Assembly (NCBI RefSeq): GCF_029227915.1
Contig: NC_079888.1
Location: 13,687,001 to 13,747,000, forward strand
Length of the DNA: 60,000 bases
Source: Hydractinia symbiolongicarpus
Lineage: Eukaryota; Cnidaria; Hydrozoa; Anthoathecata; Hydractiniidae
Direction of reading: 5' to 3'
Shown piece by piece: positions 1 through 13,700 of the stretch (position 1 is its first letter; each line of letters opens with the position of its first letter). The notes beneath the pieces were generated by a model, which was not told where the DNA came from, did not search any database, and worked only from the letters and a program-made list of their open reading frames with translations. A program made the position numbers and the translations under genes.

Positions 1-1180
1 AAATATCAGCCTGTCTGCAAGAAAAACGTCGGGTTGCGGAAATATGAATTGCGATATATAAGGGACGGGCGAACCCGTAGATTTATATTTTACCTGTTGA
101 AACTGGTTGCGCCACAGCTTTACCGCCACAAGGTTATTTTATTACTTCATGCTAACAGGTGGACGAAATGCACGAAACATCGATTAGCAAATATGTCTGA
201 CGGGCGTTCTGTGCATTTTCTGAGGGTTACCAACTAGTATAATTATATGCATTTCTAACTATCCTTACAATTTAAAAAATTGTGTCATCTTCATCGTTCA
301 ATGTGGATATCAATATCACATTACTGATCTTTAGACCGAATTTCTTTACCGTTGTTTTGACAACGGTAAAGAAACAACATTCAAACTCCCTTCACACAAT
401 GTAAAAATGTTTCATGGTTTCCTTGATAATACCGCAAATTTACTAGAAAAACTAATACTAACTGATAGCCATAAACTGTCTCAGAGGTTCTCCATCAAGT
501 AGACCGATAATTTTTCCCTCTAAGAATCTTGTGAATCCTTCGTTCAACCTATAACATAAACAGTTTAATAACAGGTGTCGCGTTGTATGAATTAGTGCAG
601 ACAAACTAATCATTTTTTTTGCAAGCGTGGAAATATTTAGATTGTGTAACCTTTGACTTTTTTATATACAGAACTATGTTCCAACTATGTTCCAGTTGTT
701 ATTATAAGGATACAACTATATTAGAACCAGACCTTATCAGTACTATTTAGCTACATATTCAAATGACGTCACTGGGATCAGAAATAAAACTTTTTCTCCT
801 TTTAATATATTTAACTTCTCTTGATTTAATTATGCTATATGCTCATACTTAGTAGATTTGTGGATTCGTTTTATACAAAAAAAGCAATTTAATGACATAT
901 TAGTAGGATTACAAATGACGTCACTTTTTCCAGAAAGTTTCTTATGTTACCGACCAAAATATAAAGATCAGCTGATCTATATAATAGTAGCCCTTTTTTA
1001 TGTCCACTAGTGTGTAATTAAAGACGGACGATCCCGTGGATTTTTCCTCCGGTAGCGACTAGACTATATTATAATACCGTATACCTTTATCTTTCACGCA
1101 AAATGGTACCACAAGTAGCGACACCCACGCAATGCAGTACAAAAAGGACGGGCGAACCCGCAGATTTTTCCACGCGCCAC
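1..1180. repeat. Three dispersed ACGGGCGAACCCG repeats in otherwise AT-rich intron
   Basis: A short GC-rich module, GACGGGCGAACCCGTAGAT, occurs near 63-81. A diverged form (GACGGACGATCCCGTGGAT) is at about 1023-1041, and a near copy is at 1147-1165. Each is followed by a T-rich run. The core CGGGCGAACCCG is an imperfect palindrome. No exon was recognised in this stretch. Confidence 0.5.
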
Positions 1181-1184
1181 CGAC

Positions 1185-1541
1185 TATTTAGATATAAATA
1201 TCAAGTCATAAGATATAAAGATCAAGTCATCAAGATAAAAAGATCAGTTCATCAAGATATAAAGATCAAGCCATCAAGATATAGATATCAGTTCGTCAAT
1301 ATATAGAGATCAGTTCATCAATATATAAAGATCAGCTCATCAAGATACAAAGATCAGCTCATCAAGATATAGAGATCAATTCGTCAATATGTAAAGTTCA
1401 GTTCATCAAGATATAAAGATCAGTTCATCAAGATATAGAGATCAATTCGTCAATATGTAAAGTTCAGTTCATCAAGATATAAAGATCAGTTCATCAAGAT
1501 ATAAAGATCGAGTCATCAAGATATAAAGATCGAGTCCCGGT
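1185..1541. repeat. 22-bp minisatellite in LTA4H intron 10
   Basis: About 16 degenerate units of roughly 22 bp with consensus ATCAAGATATAAAGATCAGTTC. Variants with GTCAATATGTAAAGTTC recur in register, suggesting higher-order units. It lies about 100 bp downstream of the HEITH exon on the transcribed strand. Confidence 0.85.
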
Positions 1542-1645
1542 TGTTCTAAAAAATTGTTAATGCATTGCTTTTTCCCTCTAATCTATCACCTTTCGGTTTG
1601 ATGACAAACTCAGAGCTAGTGAACAAATTAATAAAAAAAACTCAC

Positions 1646-1716
1646 CAAAAGTGTTCCCACGTTCTGTTAGTTACTAAATTGCCAGTCCAACTGTGCGTAA
1701 TCTCATGTGCTACCAA
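1646..1716 (-). CDS. LTA4H: LTA4H exon 10 with HEITH zinc site
   Basis: Codes [20 protein letters not shown], then EHF and a split Trp, with acceptor TTTTTACAG and donor GTGAGT. HEITH is the HExxH zinc motif (His296, Glu297, His300 in this model). SWTGNLVTN is typical of LTA4H, where aminopeptidase B has SWFGNLVTN. No exon with the following NEGFT ligand was found between 1 and 1645, so it should lie outside the window. Confidence 0.93.
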
Positions 1717-4700
1717 CTGTAAAAACAACAGTACATTTTACATTTTATGATTAGCATTGACAATTCTCTACAGCAAATGATGGTGTATGAGGCCACAGCT
1801 CAAACAAATTTATCTGTTTCATCAGTCAACATTGATAGGATTTGGATGTCTTCTTTATTATTACCCGTATTTTGTTTTGTTCACAATGGCTGCCAAGTCG
1901 GTAATTTGTGCTTAGGATGCACAAAATAAAAAAGTCAAGGATACATACGACGAGAGCAAATGTATTTTTCCAGGCGTTCATGACTAGACTCTCTTTCAAT
2001 AGACTCTATAATAGTTGTATTTTGCCTATCTGCCCGCCAGACCAGAGTCGTCTTAACAAATGCACGAAATGGCAAGATATCTTTTACTAAAAACCTGATC
2101 TTGGCTTATATGCTTTTGTGATGCCAATATCAGTTCAGCCTTTAAGATGCTGATGCACGAAATGAATGCGATACACTCTTACCTACTAGACACTACCGCA
2201 AAATATATTTACCTCTTTTAAAAAAATTTTGGATAGATTTTTTCACGAACTGACTGCTTGTCTAGTAAAAAAATACGTTGAAGATTTGCCCCAGCCCTTC
2301 TAAGAATTCCAGATCTTTGTGTTTGATGCAATCATCTAGTTGATTTACAATTCCCAATAGCATCGTAAATGCTTTTTAGCATATTGCTTGATTTACACCT
2401 TTGTTTGCAATATATAATTAGGTCATTGCCATCTCAATAAAATATTTTCTCCAACAATCTCCTTGCTTATAAAAAGCAAATTTCATGAAAATGAATCCTT
2501 GCAGAAAATCTATGCAGCGTCCAAAAATAGCAACCTTTATACAGTAAATTCACATGACAATTCTCTGCTTAAGGTACTTCTGTTAGCATTGGAAGTATAA
2601 CGTTTCGACAAGTTCAAAACATACATAGAAGTGCTACGTTAAAAAAACTATGGTAACATGCAGGTATTTTGGAACAGCAATTCACTTACTCCTGTTAAAG
2701 ATCTGTCGCCTGCCTATAAAAGAGACAAGAAAAAGAGAAATTAAAAATAGCATGATTTTTATCATTCCATTCATTCATTCACTCATTTACGTGTTTATAT
2801 CCCCTATCCAGCTATTTCTTGTTTTGTCCAATACTTGCAATTTTGGAGAATTATCGAACGCAAAAATGACAATAAAACTGGGTTCAGTCTGCTAAAATTT
2901 TCTATAAACAAAAAATTAATACATTCTTAATTTAAATATTTTTTATGCCAAAAAATGAATTAAAACCTTACAATAACTGTTGGAGTCGCAAATGTCAAGC
3001 ATGGGTTCTCCATTCCACCATAAGGAAAAGATGGTGGAAGTATGAGCAAATCATATTGGCCCCAAACATATGGTCCCATCAGCGATTCACCAGCCTTAAG
3101 CATTTCTTCAACCTCAAAAACAAATTTTTCATAGTCTCATACATCACGTTCAACTACTCCAATTATTTTATTTACAAATAACATTTTAGTCTATTGGAAA
3201 AGAAGTTACTGTAAAAAATTATGTACAAATATTACAAATATTAAATATAAAACTTGTTCCTTTAAAATATTAGTCTTGAGTTCAACTGTCAACAATGAGG
3301 AGAAAGCTGTTATTAAAAAATCTACTTTTGGAGGGGATTTGAGAAGTTTTGCCAAGGCCTTTTAAAAGTAAGGAAAATTGGGGAGCCATGGTAATCTTCC
3401 AAATTTTATGTATAAAAAGATTTAGGAGTAAAATTCATTAACAACAGAACTTTTCTTGGGTATAAATATTTACCTCTTAGATTGCAACAACTTAAAACAT
3501 AAAAACTTATCGTTAGGAAAGATTTACTTCACTTCTGACAGTGATTTAACTATTCAAATTCTTTTTCCCAACATTTGCATCTACGTATAAAAGAGATAAC
3601 ACAAACCTTTGCAAATTCATATTCACAAGCGTCAATCATTTCAGCCTCACACCAAACTTTGGAACGTGGACCAACAGTCCTAAGAAACAATAATGAAATG
3701 TAGAAACTAAAATTAATGTTCCCTATGTTGCATTCTTATTATATTAAACTAAATGTTACAAAATTAGAAGAATACGTAGACAAACAAACTTGTGACAGAC
3801 AAACTTGTCAAAGAAATAAAGATTTAAATCAACAAGAAAATATATTAACATTTCACAGTTGATTGTAGAAGTTCACATGCTGTGCTACACATCTTCGAGA
3901 TCAGATCTTAAAATATGTGATTACCAGGTGAATTCTATGTTGACTGACCTAACTACTTATACATACATTTGAATATTTTAAAAAAATATAAAATTACCGA
4001 AACTCAAGCGCTCCCACTGCCATAGCTAATAAATATGAAGGAATTGGAATCTAAAATGAAAAGTAAAAACTTGTTATAATTTACATTATGTTATAATATA
4101 AATTACTATATCATATAATCAATCACCTTCTGTTCAAAATGGCAAGTTTTTTTGCCATTGCTAGTAATGATCTCTTCCCCTTTTACTGCACTCATTAACG
4201 CCACCATTTCTTCTGGAACAGTAATCTAATGACAACAAAGTTTTATATTTTTTTGTACTCTATTAATTTGTATACCTATACATTTGTATACCTATACTCT
4301 ACAGTTTCACAAAGCAATTAGCTAGTTGTTCTTTACAACTGCATAACCCTTATTTTTAGCTAAAAAAATCAACACATTGGAAGTAAGTAGAGCTTAAAAA
4401 TGAAACACTTTAGTTAAACTCAACACAGTTAAGTTGTGATACTTTTATAGAGTTCATTTAGCGTAAAACAAATTTTAAATCTTTTACTAGAACTTTATTC
4501 TTAAATTAAAATTTCTGCTTACTGGTTTAGCAAGTACTTTAGTTTAGTTAGTTCTGACTTGATGTTGTGGAAAACCTCTTTTTCAAAAAATAATTACATC
4601 AAAAAAGATGCACAACTGTCAACACTAAATGGGATGTACAATGCATGCCACTGTTATGACCAAATATGCACCACGATTATTATTATTCTATCAGCATTGG

Positions 4701-7700
4701 GAATATTGTTTCAATAGAAGTATTCTAAAACTGATTATGTTATTGCAACTTTTTTTTAATATTCATCTATAATTTTGTTTGAAATATATATATTTTCAAG
4801 ATAATATGCAATGATATATGAAAATAAGATCTCAACATGGTGATGTCAGAAGTGGGGATCTCTTAATAAGACATGGTCGCGTGATCTGAGCCGAACGTTA
4901 GAAGTTTAAAAATGGCGCCATGCTTTAAACAAATACAAGACAGGACAGTGAGACTAAAATCCATTACAGAGCTTTACTTAATTAGTAATCACACGGAACG
5001 TCATATAACTTTGCATATGGAATATATATAAGATAAACGAAGTTTAAAAAATAAATTTCCAGTTTAAAAGTTTCAAACGATTTTGTGAGGTAGCTAACCA
5101 GCTATTTACATATGTCCAACATATTTAAAGTTAGTTTAGCAAGTTATCTGTTAATACAGAAGGTTATAATACAAATATTAGCTCTATACCTGTGGATGAA
5201 TCCACTGTATTGCTCATTTTTTCTATGCAACGGATATACGAAAAAAGTTGAGCAAAACATTTTAAAATACATTCCACCCCTAAAATTTAAATTTTCTGAT
5301 ACCAAAAATAGCTGATCACTAAATTCTTAAAAACCACAGTTTGCAACACGTCAAACACAATTCTCTCTATATATATATCAAAATCGGTTATGTTATCGCA
5401 AAGTCCACCCTCCCAAAGGTTGACATGAAATGTGAAAAATAAACAGCAAAAAATGTAAAAAATGGTTTGCAGGTATATTGCATACCCCTTCTTTACCAAA
5501 CTTTACACAAAATGTCAAAAAGAACGGTTTGTAAACCCTAAATTAGCAAAATATTACACAAAATTTGAAATTTCAAACAATAGTCTGTTCTTTTGACAGT
5601 TCGCATGTTGTCCTGACCCATAAAATCTTATAGTACACAAAATTTCAAAAAACCACAATTCAAAATGTAACAAATTTAAATCGAAAAGGATCAATCATTT
5701 TTGTATGTCGCACACAGTCCTCCCTGGTAAGAGTTTATACAAAATATAAAACAATGCTTCCAAGGTGTAAAATCTAATTCTTTTTCTGTGTATGTTGTGC
5801 ACAGGTTGGTTGTATGAGGCCTGTTTAAGAAGTGTTATGTTGTACGGTAGTGAGACATGGTCAGTGAAGCAGGAAGATCTTGATCGTTTAGAAACGAATA
5901 TAAGAATGGTTAGGTAGATGTGTAACGCCAGTCTGAGAGACAGAAAGAGTTCAGATGAGCTAAGAAGCAGGCGAAGTATCCGTAGAATTAAAGATGTTAT
6001 CCAGATAAGAAGATTGAATTGGCTGGGGCACTTGGAAAGAATGGAGGGGGATAATTGGGTAAGAAAGTGTAGAGACTTGATATTTCCTAGGGCAAAGCCC
6101 AGAGGCAGACCGAGAAAAACTTGGCAGGAGGTTATAAGGACAGACTTGATACAGAGGAAGTTGAGTTTAGATCTAACACAGTCTAGATCAGATTGGAAGA
6201 GGGTCATTAATATACCCCCTCCAACCCATGCTAGCATGGAAAATGGACGTTAAGCCGAAAATGATGATGATGATGTATGGCCCTTACAAAATTAAAAAAA
6301 AAAGTTCCAGTAATAACATCTAAAACAACAAAAATCATTTCTTTCAACATTATTTTATGTCATTGACTTTCTGTAAATTAAAAATCAGTTTAGATTAGGT
6401 ATTTTTGTTCATTACATACTATCCTGACGCATAGAAGTTTATATAAAATGTAAAAATTGAATTTAAACAAAACATTGCAAAATCATGAAAGTAGCTTTTT
6501 GGGTGTATTGAACATGGTCATACCCACAAAAGTTTACACTTAATGTAAAGAAGAACGGTTGTGTGGAGTAATTCTTAATCAACAAAAGTTAGTTTTCTCA
6601 CCATGCTGATTATTGTCTTTGGATACAAACACTTACACGAACAAGTCAAAAACCACAATTTGGAAAAAATTAAATTTATATTTCAAAAATAAGTAATTTG
6701 TGTGCTTTACTTTTTTTTTTGGAGAAAGAGAACTTCGAAATCAAAAGAATCAGAAAAATGTTTCCTTTTTTATGGAATAAATTTTCACGTTTGATAATGT
6801 TTCTGTATAATATCAGAGTTAGAATTTCTCATTTTAAACATTTAAACATTTACTTAATTGATTATATATAACTAGCCGTATTCACGTGTACCTCTCATTG
6901 AATCAAGAGATCCAAAGTTTTGCAAAAACATACAGCACAGTAATTTGAATTTTTAAAATTCACATTCTGTAATGTTCAATATTTATATCTCCTGAAACAA
7001 AACGTCTAAAATTTTAAGCAGGTGTAACAACAAACATGCCGTAAGTACATCAGGGAAAAAGCATACCACACATTAAAGACTTCAACACATTTCCTCAAGT
7101 TATACAAAAAAGGTAATTACAAAATTTCCACAATCCACAGTTGGTAACACATCATATCAAAATTAGCAATTCAGTTTATTGCATACAGCAACCCTTCCAA
7201 AGTTTTATACATAGTATAGAAATCAACAGTTAACAACACATAGAATAGAAATATAAAAACGTGAATCATATATTGCATGCTGCCTTCTACCACAGTATTT
7301 TCATACAAAATATCAAAAAAGAACAGAACCAAACCCAAATAAAAAAAACAATTATTTTGTCTTTGCAAATAAAATCTTACACAAAATGTAATCAATTTTG
7401 GTCACATATCCATCTCTCCCATTTTTTGGTAATATTGCTAGTCTTCCCTGACAAAAGTTGACTACAGCATACCGTCCTCTTCCACAAATGTGTACACAAA
7501 ATATTAAAAAATCCACTCAATCAGGGACGCAAATAGTTACAGATTTTGATGACCCGTTACCATTTTTGTCAGGCTTTTGGAACTATGTTCCTTCCAATGT
7601 GTTTAGCTTCGACAGCTGACCAGAATAACCTATGGGATCACGCAGGATCAAGTGCTTTCCACGAAGTGTTAAATATCCTGATTAAAAATTTATAATGTCA

Positions 7701-10700
7701 TCAGACCTTTCATATACATTTTTTTTCAGATTTTTATTACTCTAATGTGTAAAGCTAAAAGAAACATTTCGCGAGACTTTTTCAAAATTTAGTGCACACA
7801 TTTCAGGATGTAAAACTCAGGTTTGACAACATTGCAATGATTTAATACAATCGTGCAAAAAAACTTTTTAATATTTTCATACGACACAGAGACGAAGGTA
7901 AACTTAGCAATGTAATATAGTCACATGTCAGAGCATTACCGGACAGATTATTGTCTTCTTACCGTATCAAGAAATCAGCACATGATTGTTATTGTGCGTG
8001 ATAACAATGCAGCGTTTTTGAATTTAAGAATCGAATATATTTAAAATGATCTTAACGTAACAAATGAAAACATTGATTCAAGTTTGTTTACATTTTGCTA
8101 TGTTTATAATAACGAAAACAGCCCTAAATACCCCAATTCCGTATTGTTAAAAACAGTAACGTGTAACAGACCTATTTTTTGCTTGGGACGAGTCAGGAAG
8201 TTTATTTTACTTGATATGCAATAAACAAGTAAGCTTCTATTCAGATTTAAACAATCGAGTCATATTCTTAGTTATTCTTAACTTCTGAGCCAATTTTGAG
8301 AGTATTTTCTTATAAAAAAAGTGAGTAAAGAAAACCTGTTTAACTAAAACACAACAAACTAAATAATTGAGGGAAAGTTCAGGTCTGAAAGTTAAAACGG
8401 TTAAAAAATTGTTACACTTCTAAATTTATCTTTTTCTACCAGATACTCTAAACAACAGTAGATCATCCTAATGTTACATTTGATTTTCTTTGGATTTCTC
8501 AGTAGGTAGCTAGCTAGCGTTTTCGATAAAAATCCAATCATTTTTTCACTTCGACTACTGAACTTCACTTTGTTCCAAAAAGAAATGATTTCAAATGTAT
8601 ACAATTTATATTGGACAATTGTATACTTTTCCAATAAGTTCTCTTTTTTTGGCATTACTTTATTGTACGTTTTTCTAGTTTATAAAAAATGTTTCGAACT
8701 AATACCAATTTTTATATTGGACAACAATAGTGCATTTTTTGTTACATTCTATATTCGAATTATATTCGAATATGAAATGTAACAGTCCCAGAACACAAAA
8801 ATAGAAGATAAAGAAGAAGAAACAAAACTTTAACGTTGTGATGAGTTTGTGATGAGCATGCTTTGTTCAAAATAACTTTTTTAGGATTATTTTTAAGGAA
8901 GTGAGTACAAAAGATATAAAACAAAGGCAGCCTTCTTCGCTTTAGCTTTTCTCTTTTTACTTAATAACCAAATTGTTTCCATGCGACATAGCACGCACAT
9001 GCTAATTCGGGGTAAAAACAATTATTTTGACCATAAGAACCCTGTACAGGTTTAAAAAAAACAACAAATAAACCTCTGTGTAAGACCATGCTTTGGGGAG
9101 ACAATGCATGAGCCATAAAAGAGTGACCCATGATTTTTGTGCCGTGGACTTACATAATCACTCACACAAGTGTATTATAATATAGGATTTAAAACGCTTC
9201 TAAAAATATCTAAAGAAGTACAGCTAAAGGACATTTTTCTTAATTTATTCCTTTTTCTTCAGCTCAAGAGATAGTGAGAAGTTCCAACATTCTAGCTGCA
9301 TGCCCATGGAAGAATCATCAACCGTATTTCTCTTTTAATTCATGCAACAGATATACATCAAAACATTATTAGATATATAGCTAGCTATTCACAGAAAATG
9401 TACGCTACAGAGTAACTTTGGAGAGAAGCTAAAACTCAAAAACAAGGGAATATACACAGCAAAATGCCATTTATCAATATTATAGTTTACTCGACAAGTT
9501 TTTAATAAAAAGAATTGTAGCTTCTATTAACTTTTTGAAGGTTGATGTTCTTACAAAAACAAATATAGTTATAGTATAGTAGTTATAGTAATATAGTTAA
9601 CCTTACTAAAGGTAATTTCGTTATTATTTTATTCCCTTTTTATTCGTTCATCTTTTTTTACTTTGTCTAAATGAATTTCTCCCTTTCTTTCTTCTTTTGG
9701 TTTGCTTTATTTGCAGTTTGTTTGTTTATTTTTTTACAGCGAAGTAAATTAATCGATTCGTAATCAAACGTTGCAAGTTGAAGGCATTGAAAGTGTTAAG
9801 GTCCAAAAATTCAATTAATTCAAAAAGAGAGAATGAAATCAATACTAATGGACATTGACAAGGTTTTTATTACACCAGGAAAAAAATGAAACAAGGTTAT
9901 TAACCAGGAGAAGAAAATTGCTGATGCTCTAAAGGTTTTCTTGAAGAAAGAGTCTATTGACAATATAATGTATAATAAGTTGTCACCATGGGGTTCTCGA
10001 CCTGGTATTATATACGGTTTAGCTAAAGTACATAAGCCTTCTTCTAACGGCGCTCCACCTTTTTGTCCCATTTTGTCAGCGATAGGTACTTCTACATAAA
10101 GACTAGCTAAGTTTTTGGTTTCCAAGTTATTTCCTTTCACGTGCAGTGATTTGACAGTTAAGGACTCCTTTACTTTTTTTGGAAAATAGGGGAGAAAAGC
10201 GCCAACCTATTTATGGCTAGTTTGGATGTTGAGTCCCTCTTCACTAATATACCACTTGACGAAACTATAGATACAAGATGATATTGTTAGTAGTATACAT
10301 AAGGATGATTTTCGTACTTTAATTACACTTGCTACCAGAGACATTTTTCTTGTTTGGCGTTGAATATTATAGACAGACTGATGATGTTGCAATGGCTTCA
10401 CCACTTGGATCCACATTGGCTAATATTTTTCTCTGTTTTTATGAGAAACAATGGCTCTCAGTCTGTCCTACACAATTTAAACTTTATATTACCAACGTTA
10501 TGAGGATGATATTTTTGTATTGTTTAACTCTTTGGATCATTATAATGATCTTAAGGACTTCATAAATACTAGACACCCCAACATGAAATTTACTTGTGAA
10601 AAAAAAAAAGAGGGAAAGCCTTGCATTTTTGGATGTTTTAGTCAGTAGGGAGAATGGTAAATTTGTCACTTCTTTGTACTGCAAACCCACTTTTAGTGGT

Positions 10701-13700
10701 GTTTTCACTAACTTTGTTAGCTTCATCCCTATTACTTACAAGTATGGCTTGGTTTTTACCTTATTGTTTAGATGTTTTTCCTTAGTATCAGACTTTTCCT
10801 AATTTCATGTCTAGGTTAATACTTTGAAATCATTATTGTTAAGGAATGGATATCCAAGTAATTTCATTAATTCTTGTATTCACAGCTTTTTAAATGGGAT
10901 ACACTTGTGTAAGAAACAAAATTTTAGCATGGTTCCTAAAAAGGATATTTTAGTTGTTTTAACGTAATTAGGTTCTGTTTTACAGGCTGATACTCATTTA
11001 GTCAAACTTTTTTCCAAGTCGTTGCCTTTCTTCTCTTAAGTTGGGAACACTTTTCAGGTTCAAGGATCAAATACCTAACACTCTCGCTTCTAGTTTTGCT
11101 TATAAATTTTCGTGTAGTAGCTGCAATGCTACTTATGCTGGTAAAACCAAACATCTTAGAGTGAGGGTGTCCGAACATACAGGTATCTCACAGCTGACCA
11201 GAAAACGTGTTGCCAAGCAACAAGACACTGCCGTAGGAGACCATATGATGGAGTTTGATCGCCTCGTTAATTTTAATGACTTTTCTATTGTTGTCCAAGA
11301 GGCACACAACTATATACTCAAAATAAAGTAAAGTCTTGTGATTCAAAGGGAGAAGCCACCTCTTAATAAGAATGTAATGAGCTCTCCATTATATTTATTT
11401 AATTAAATTTCTTTTGCACACGATTATGTTATAGTTTTTGTTTTTTCTTAATAATCCTTGAAGTTGTATATATATAGAGAGAACAGAATTGTAATTGTTA
11501 AACGTGATCATAGCTGTAGTATACAGCCGAAAGCTAGTTAAAGAAAAAACATGTCAAAAACACACTTTATAATTGTAATCAAATGTTCTGAACAAATGAG
11601 TTCCTTACAAAATTCCTGCTTCTCCATGCCCATGAAGGCATGACCATCAGACTCAGGGCAGGAAATCCGTAATTTTTCTTGGCCTTCCCCCTGTTCACAC
11701 ACACACACAAGGCACATTAATATAAAAATAGATAATTTACTTATGAGTGAATAAATGGTTACATAATGTCATTTTCATAGTAAATAGGGGTAGCCTGCTT
11801 CGTTGTTCCCTTGCCTATGTATACCACTTTGATTTTTCTTGAAAGGAATTGTTGCTGTCATGGGTAAGGTGCATTGTTTAGTAAAAAAAATCGTGAACAT
11901 TCTTAAGACAAAAAAACTGAGTCATTTTTTGCCCTTATATCATCGCATATTATCTTTAATGACAAACTAAAATTTTTGCAAATAGAACAACTAAAATAAC
12001 TGTATACCACAATAATATACCAAATTGCACACTGGGTATTTTATTTATAAAATCTTTAAAGAATTTCCTGGTACTGAATAAAAGATACAAAATGAGGTAT
12101 ATTATTACTATTACTTTTTTATTCGAATATGAAATGTAACAGTCCCAGAACACAAAAATAGAAGATAAAGAAGAAGAAACAAAACTTTAACGTTGTGATG
12201 AGTTTGTGATGAGCATGCTTTGTTCAAAATAACTTTTTTAGGATTATTTTTAAGGAAATGAGTACAAAAGATATAAAACAAAGGCAGCCTTCTTCGCTTT
12301 AGCTTTTCTCTTTTTACTTAATAACCAAATTGTTTCCATGCGACATAGCACGCACATGCTAATTCGGGGTAAAAACAATTATTTTGACCATAAGAACCCT
12401 GTACAGGTTTAAAAAAAAAACAACAAATGTACAGGTTTAAAAAAAAAAAACAAATAAACCTCTGTGTAAGACCATGCTTTGGGGAGACAATGCATGAGCC
12501 ATAAAAAAGTGACCCATGATTTTTGTGCCGTGGACTTACATAATCACTCACACAAGTGTATTATAATATAGGATTTAAAACGCTTCTAAAAATATCTAAA
12601 GAAGTACAGCTAAAGGACATTTTTCTTAATTTGTTCCTATTTTTTCAGCTCAAGAGATAGTGAGAAGTTCCAACATTCTAGCTGCATGCCCATGGAAGAA
12701 TCATCAACCGTATTTCTCTTTTAATTCATGCAACAGATATACATCAAAACATTATTAGATATATAGCTAGCTATTCACAGAAAATGTACGCTACAGAGTA
12801 ACTTTGGAGAGAAGCTAAAACTCAAAAACAAGGGAATATACACAGCAAAATGCCATTTATCAATATTATAGTTTACTCGACAAGTTTTTAATAAAAAGAA
12901 TTGTAGCTTCTATTAACTTTTTGAAGGTTGATGTTCTTACAAAAACAAATATAGTTATAGTATAGTAGTTATAGTAATATAGTTAACCTTACTTAAGGTA
13001 ATTTCGTTATTATTTTATTCCCTTTTTATTCGTTCATCTTTTTTTACTTTGTCTAAATGAATTTCTCCCTTTCTTTCTTCTTTTGGTTTGCTTTATTTGC
13101 AGTTTGTTTGTTTATTTTTTTACAGCGAAGTAAATTAATCGATTCGTAATCAAACGTTGCAAGTTGAAGGCATTGAAAGTGTTAAGGTCCAAAAATTCAA
13201 TTAATTCAAAAAGAGAGAATGAAATCAATACTAATGGACATTGACAAGGTTTTTATTACACCAGGAAAAAAATGAAACAAGGTTATTAACCAGGAGAAGA
13301 AAATTGCTGATGCTCTAAAGGTTTTCTTGAAGAAAGAGTCTATTGACAATATAATGTATAATAAGTTGTCACCATTGGGTTCTCGACCTGGTATTATATA
13401 CGGTTTAGCTAAAGTACATAAGCCTTCTTCTAACGGCGCTCCACCTTTTTGTCCCATTTTGTCAGCGATAGGTACTTCTACATAAAGACTAGCTAAGTTT
13501 TTGGTTTCCAAGTTATTTCCTTTCACGTGCAGTGATTTGACAGTTAAGGACTCCTTTACTTTTTTTGGAAAATAGGGGAGAAAAGCGCCAACCTATTTAT
13601 GGCTAGTTTGGATGTTGAGTCCCTCTTCACTAATATACCACTTGACGAAACTATAGATACAAGATGATATTGTTAGTAGTATACATAAGGATGATTTTCG

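Noticed and set aside
5695-6237. 180-codon minus-strand ORF
   Set aside because: Antisense of the LINE C-terminal coding region at 5808-6253.
9820-10140. 106-codon minus-strand ORF, repeated at 13206-13526
   Set aside because: Antisense of the Penelope-like RT. The plus strand carries the RT motifs.
11500-11570. Hammerhead ribozyme, as found in some Penelope-like elements
   Set aside because: A CGAAA-containing stem is present (ACAGCCGAAAGCT), but the CTGATGA core was not found.
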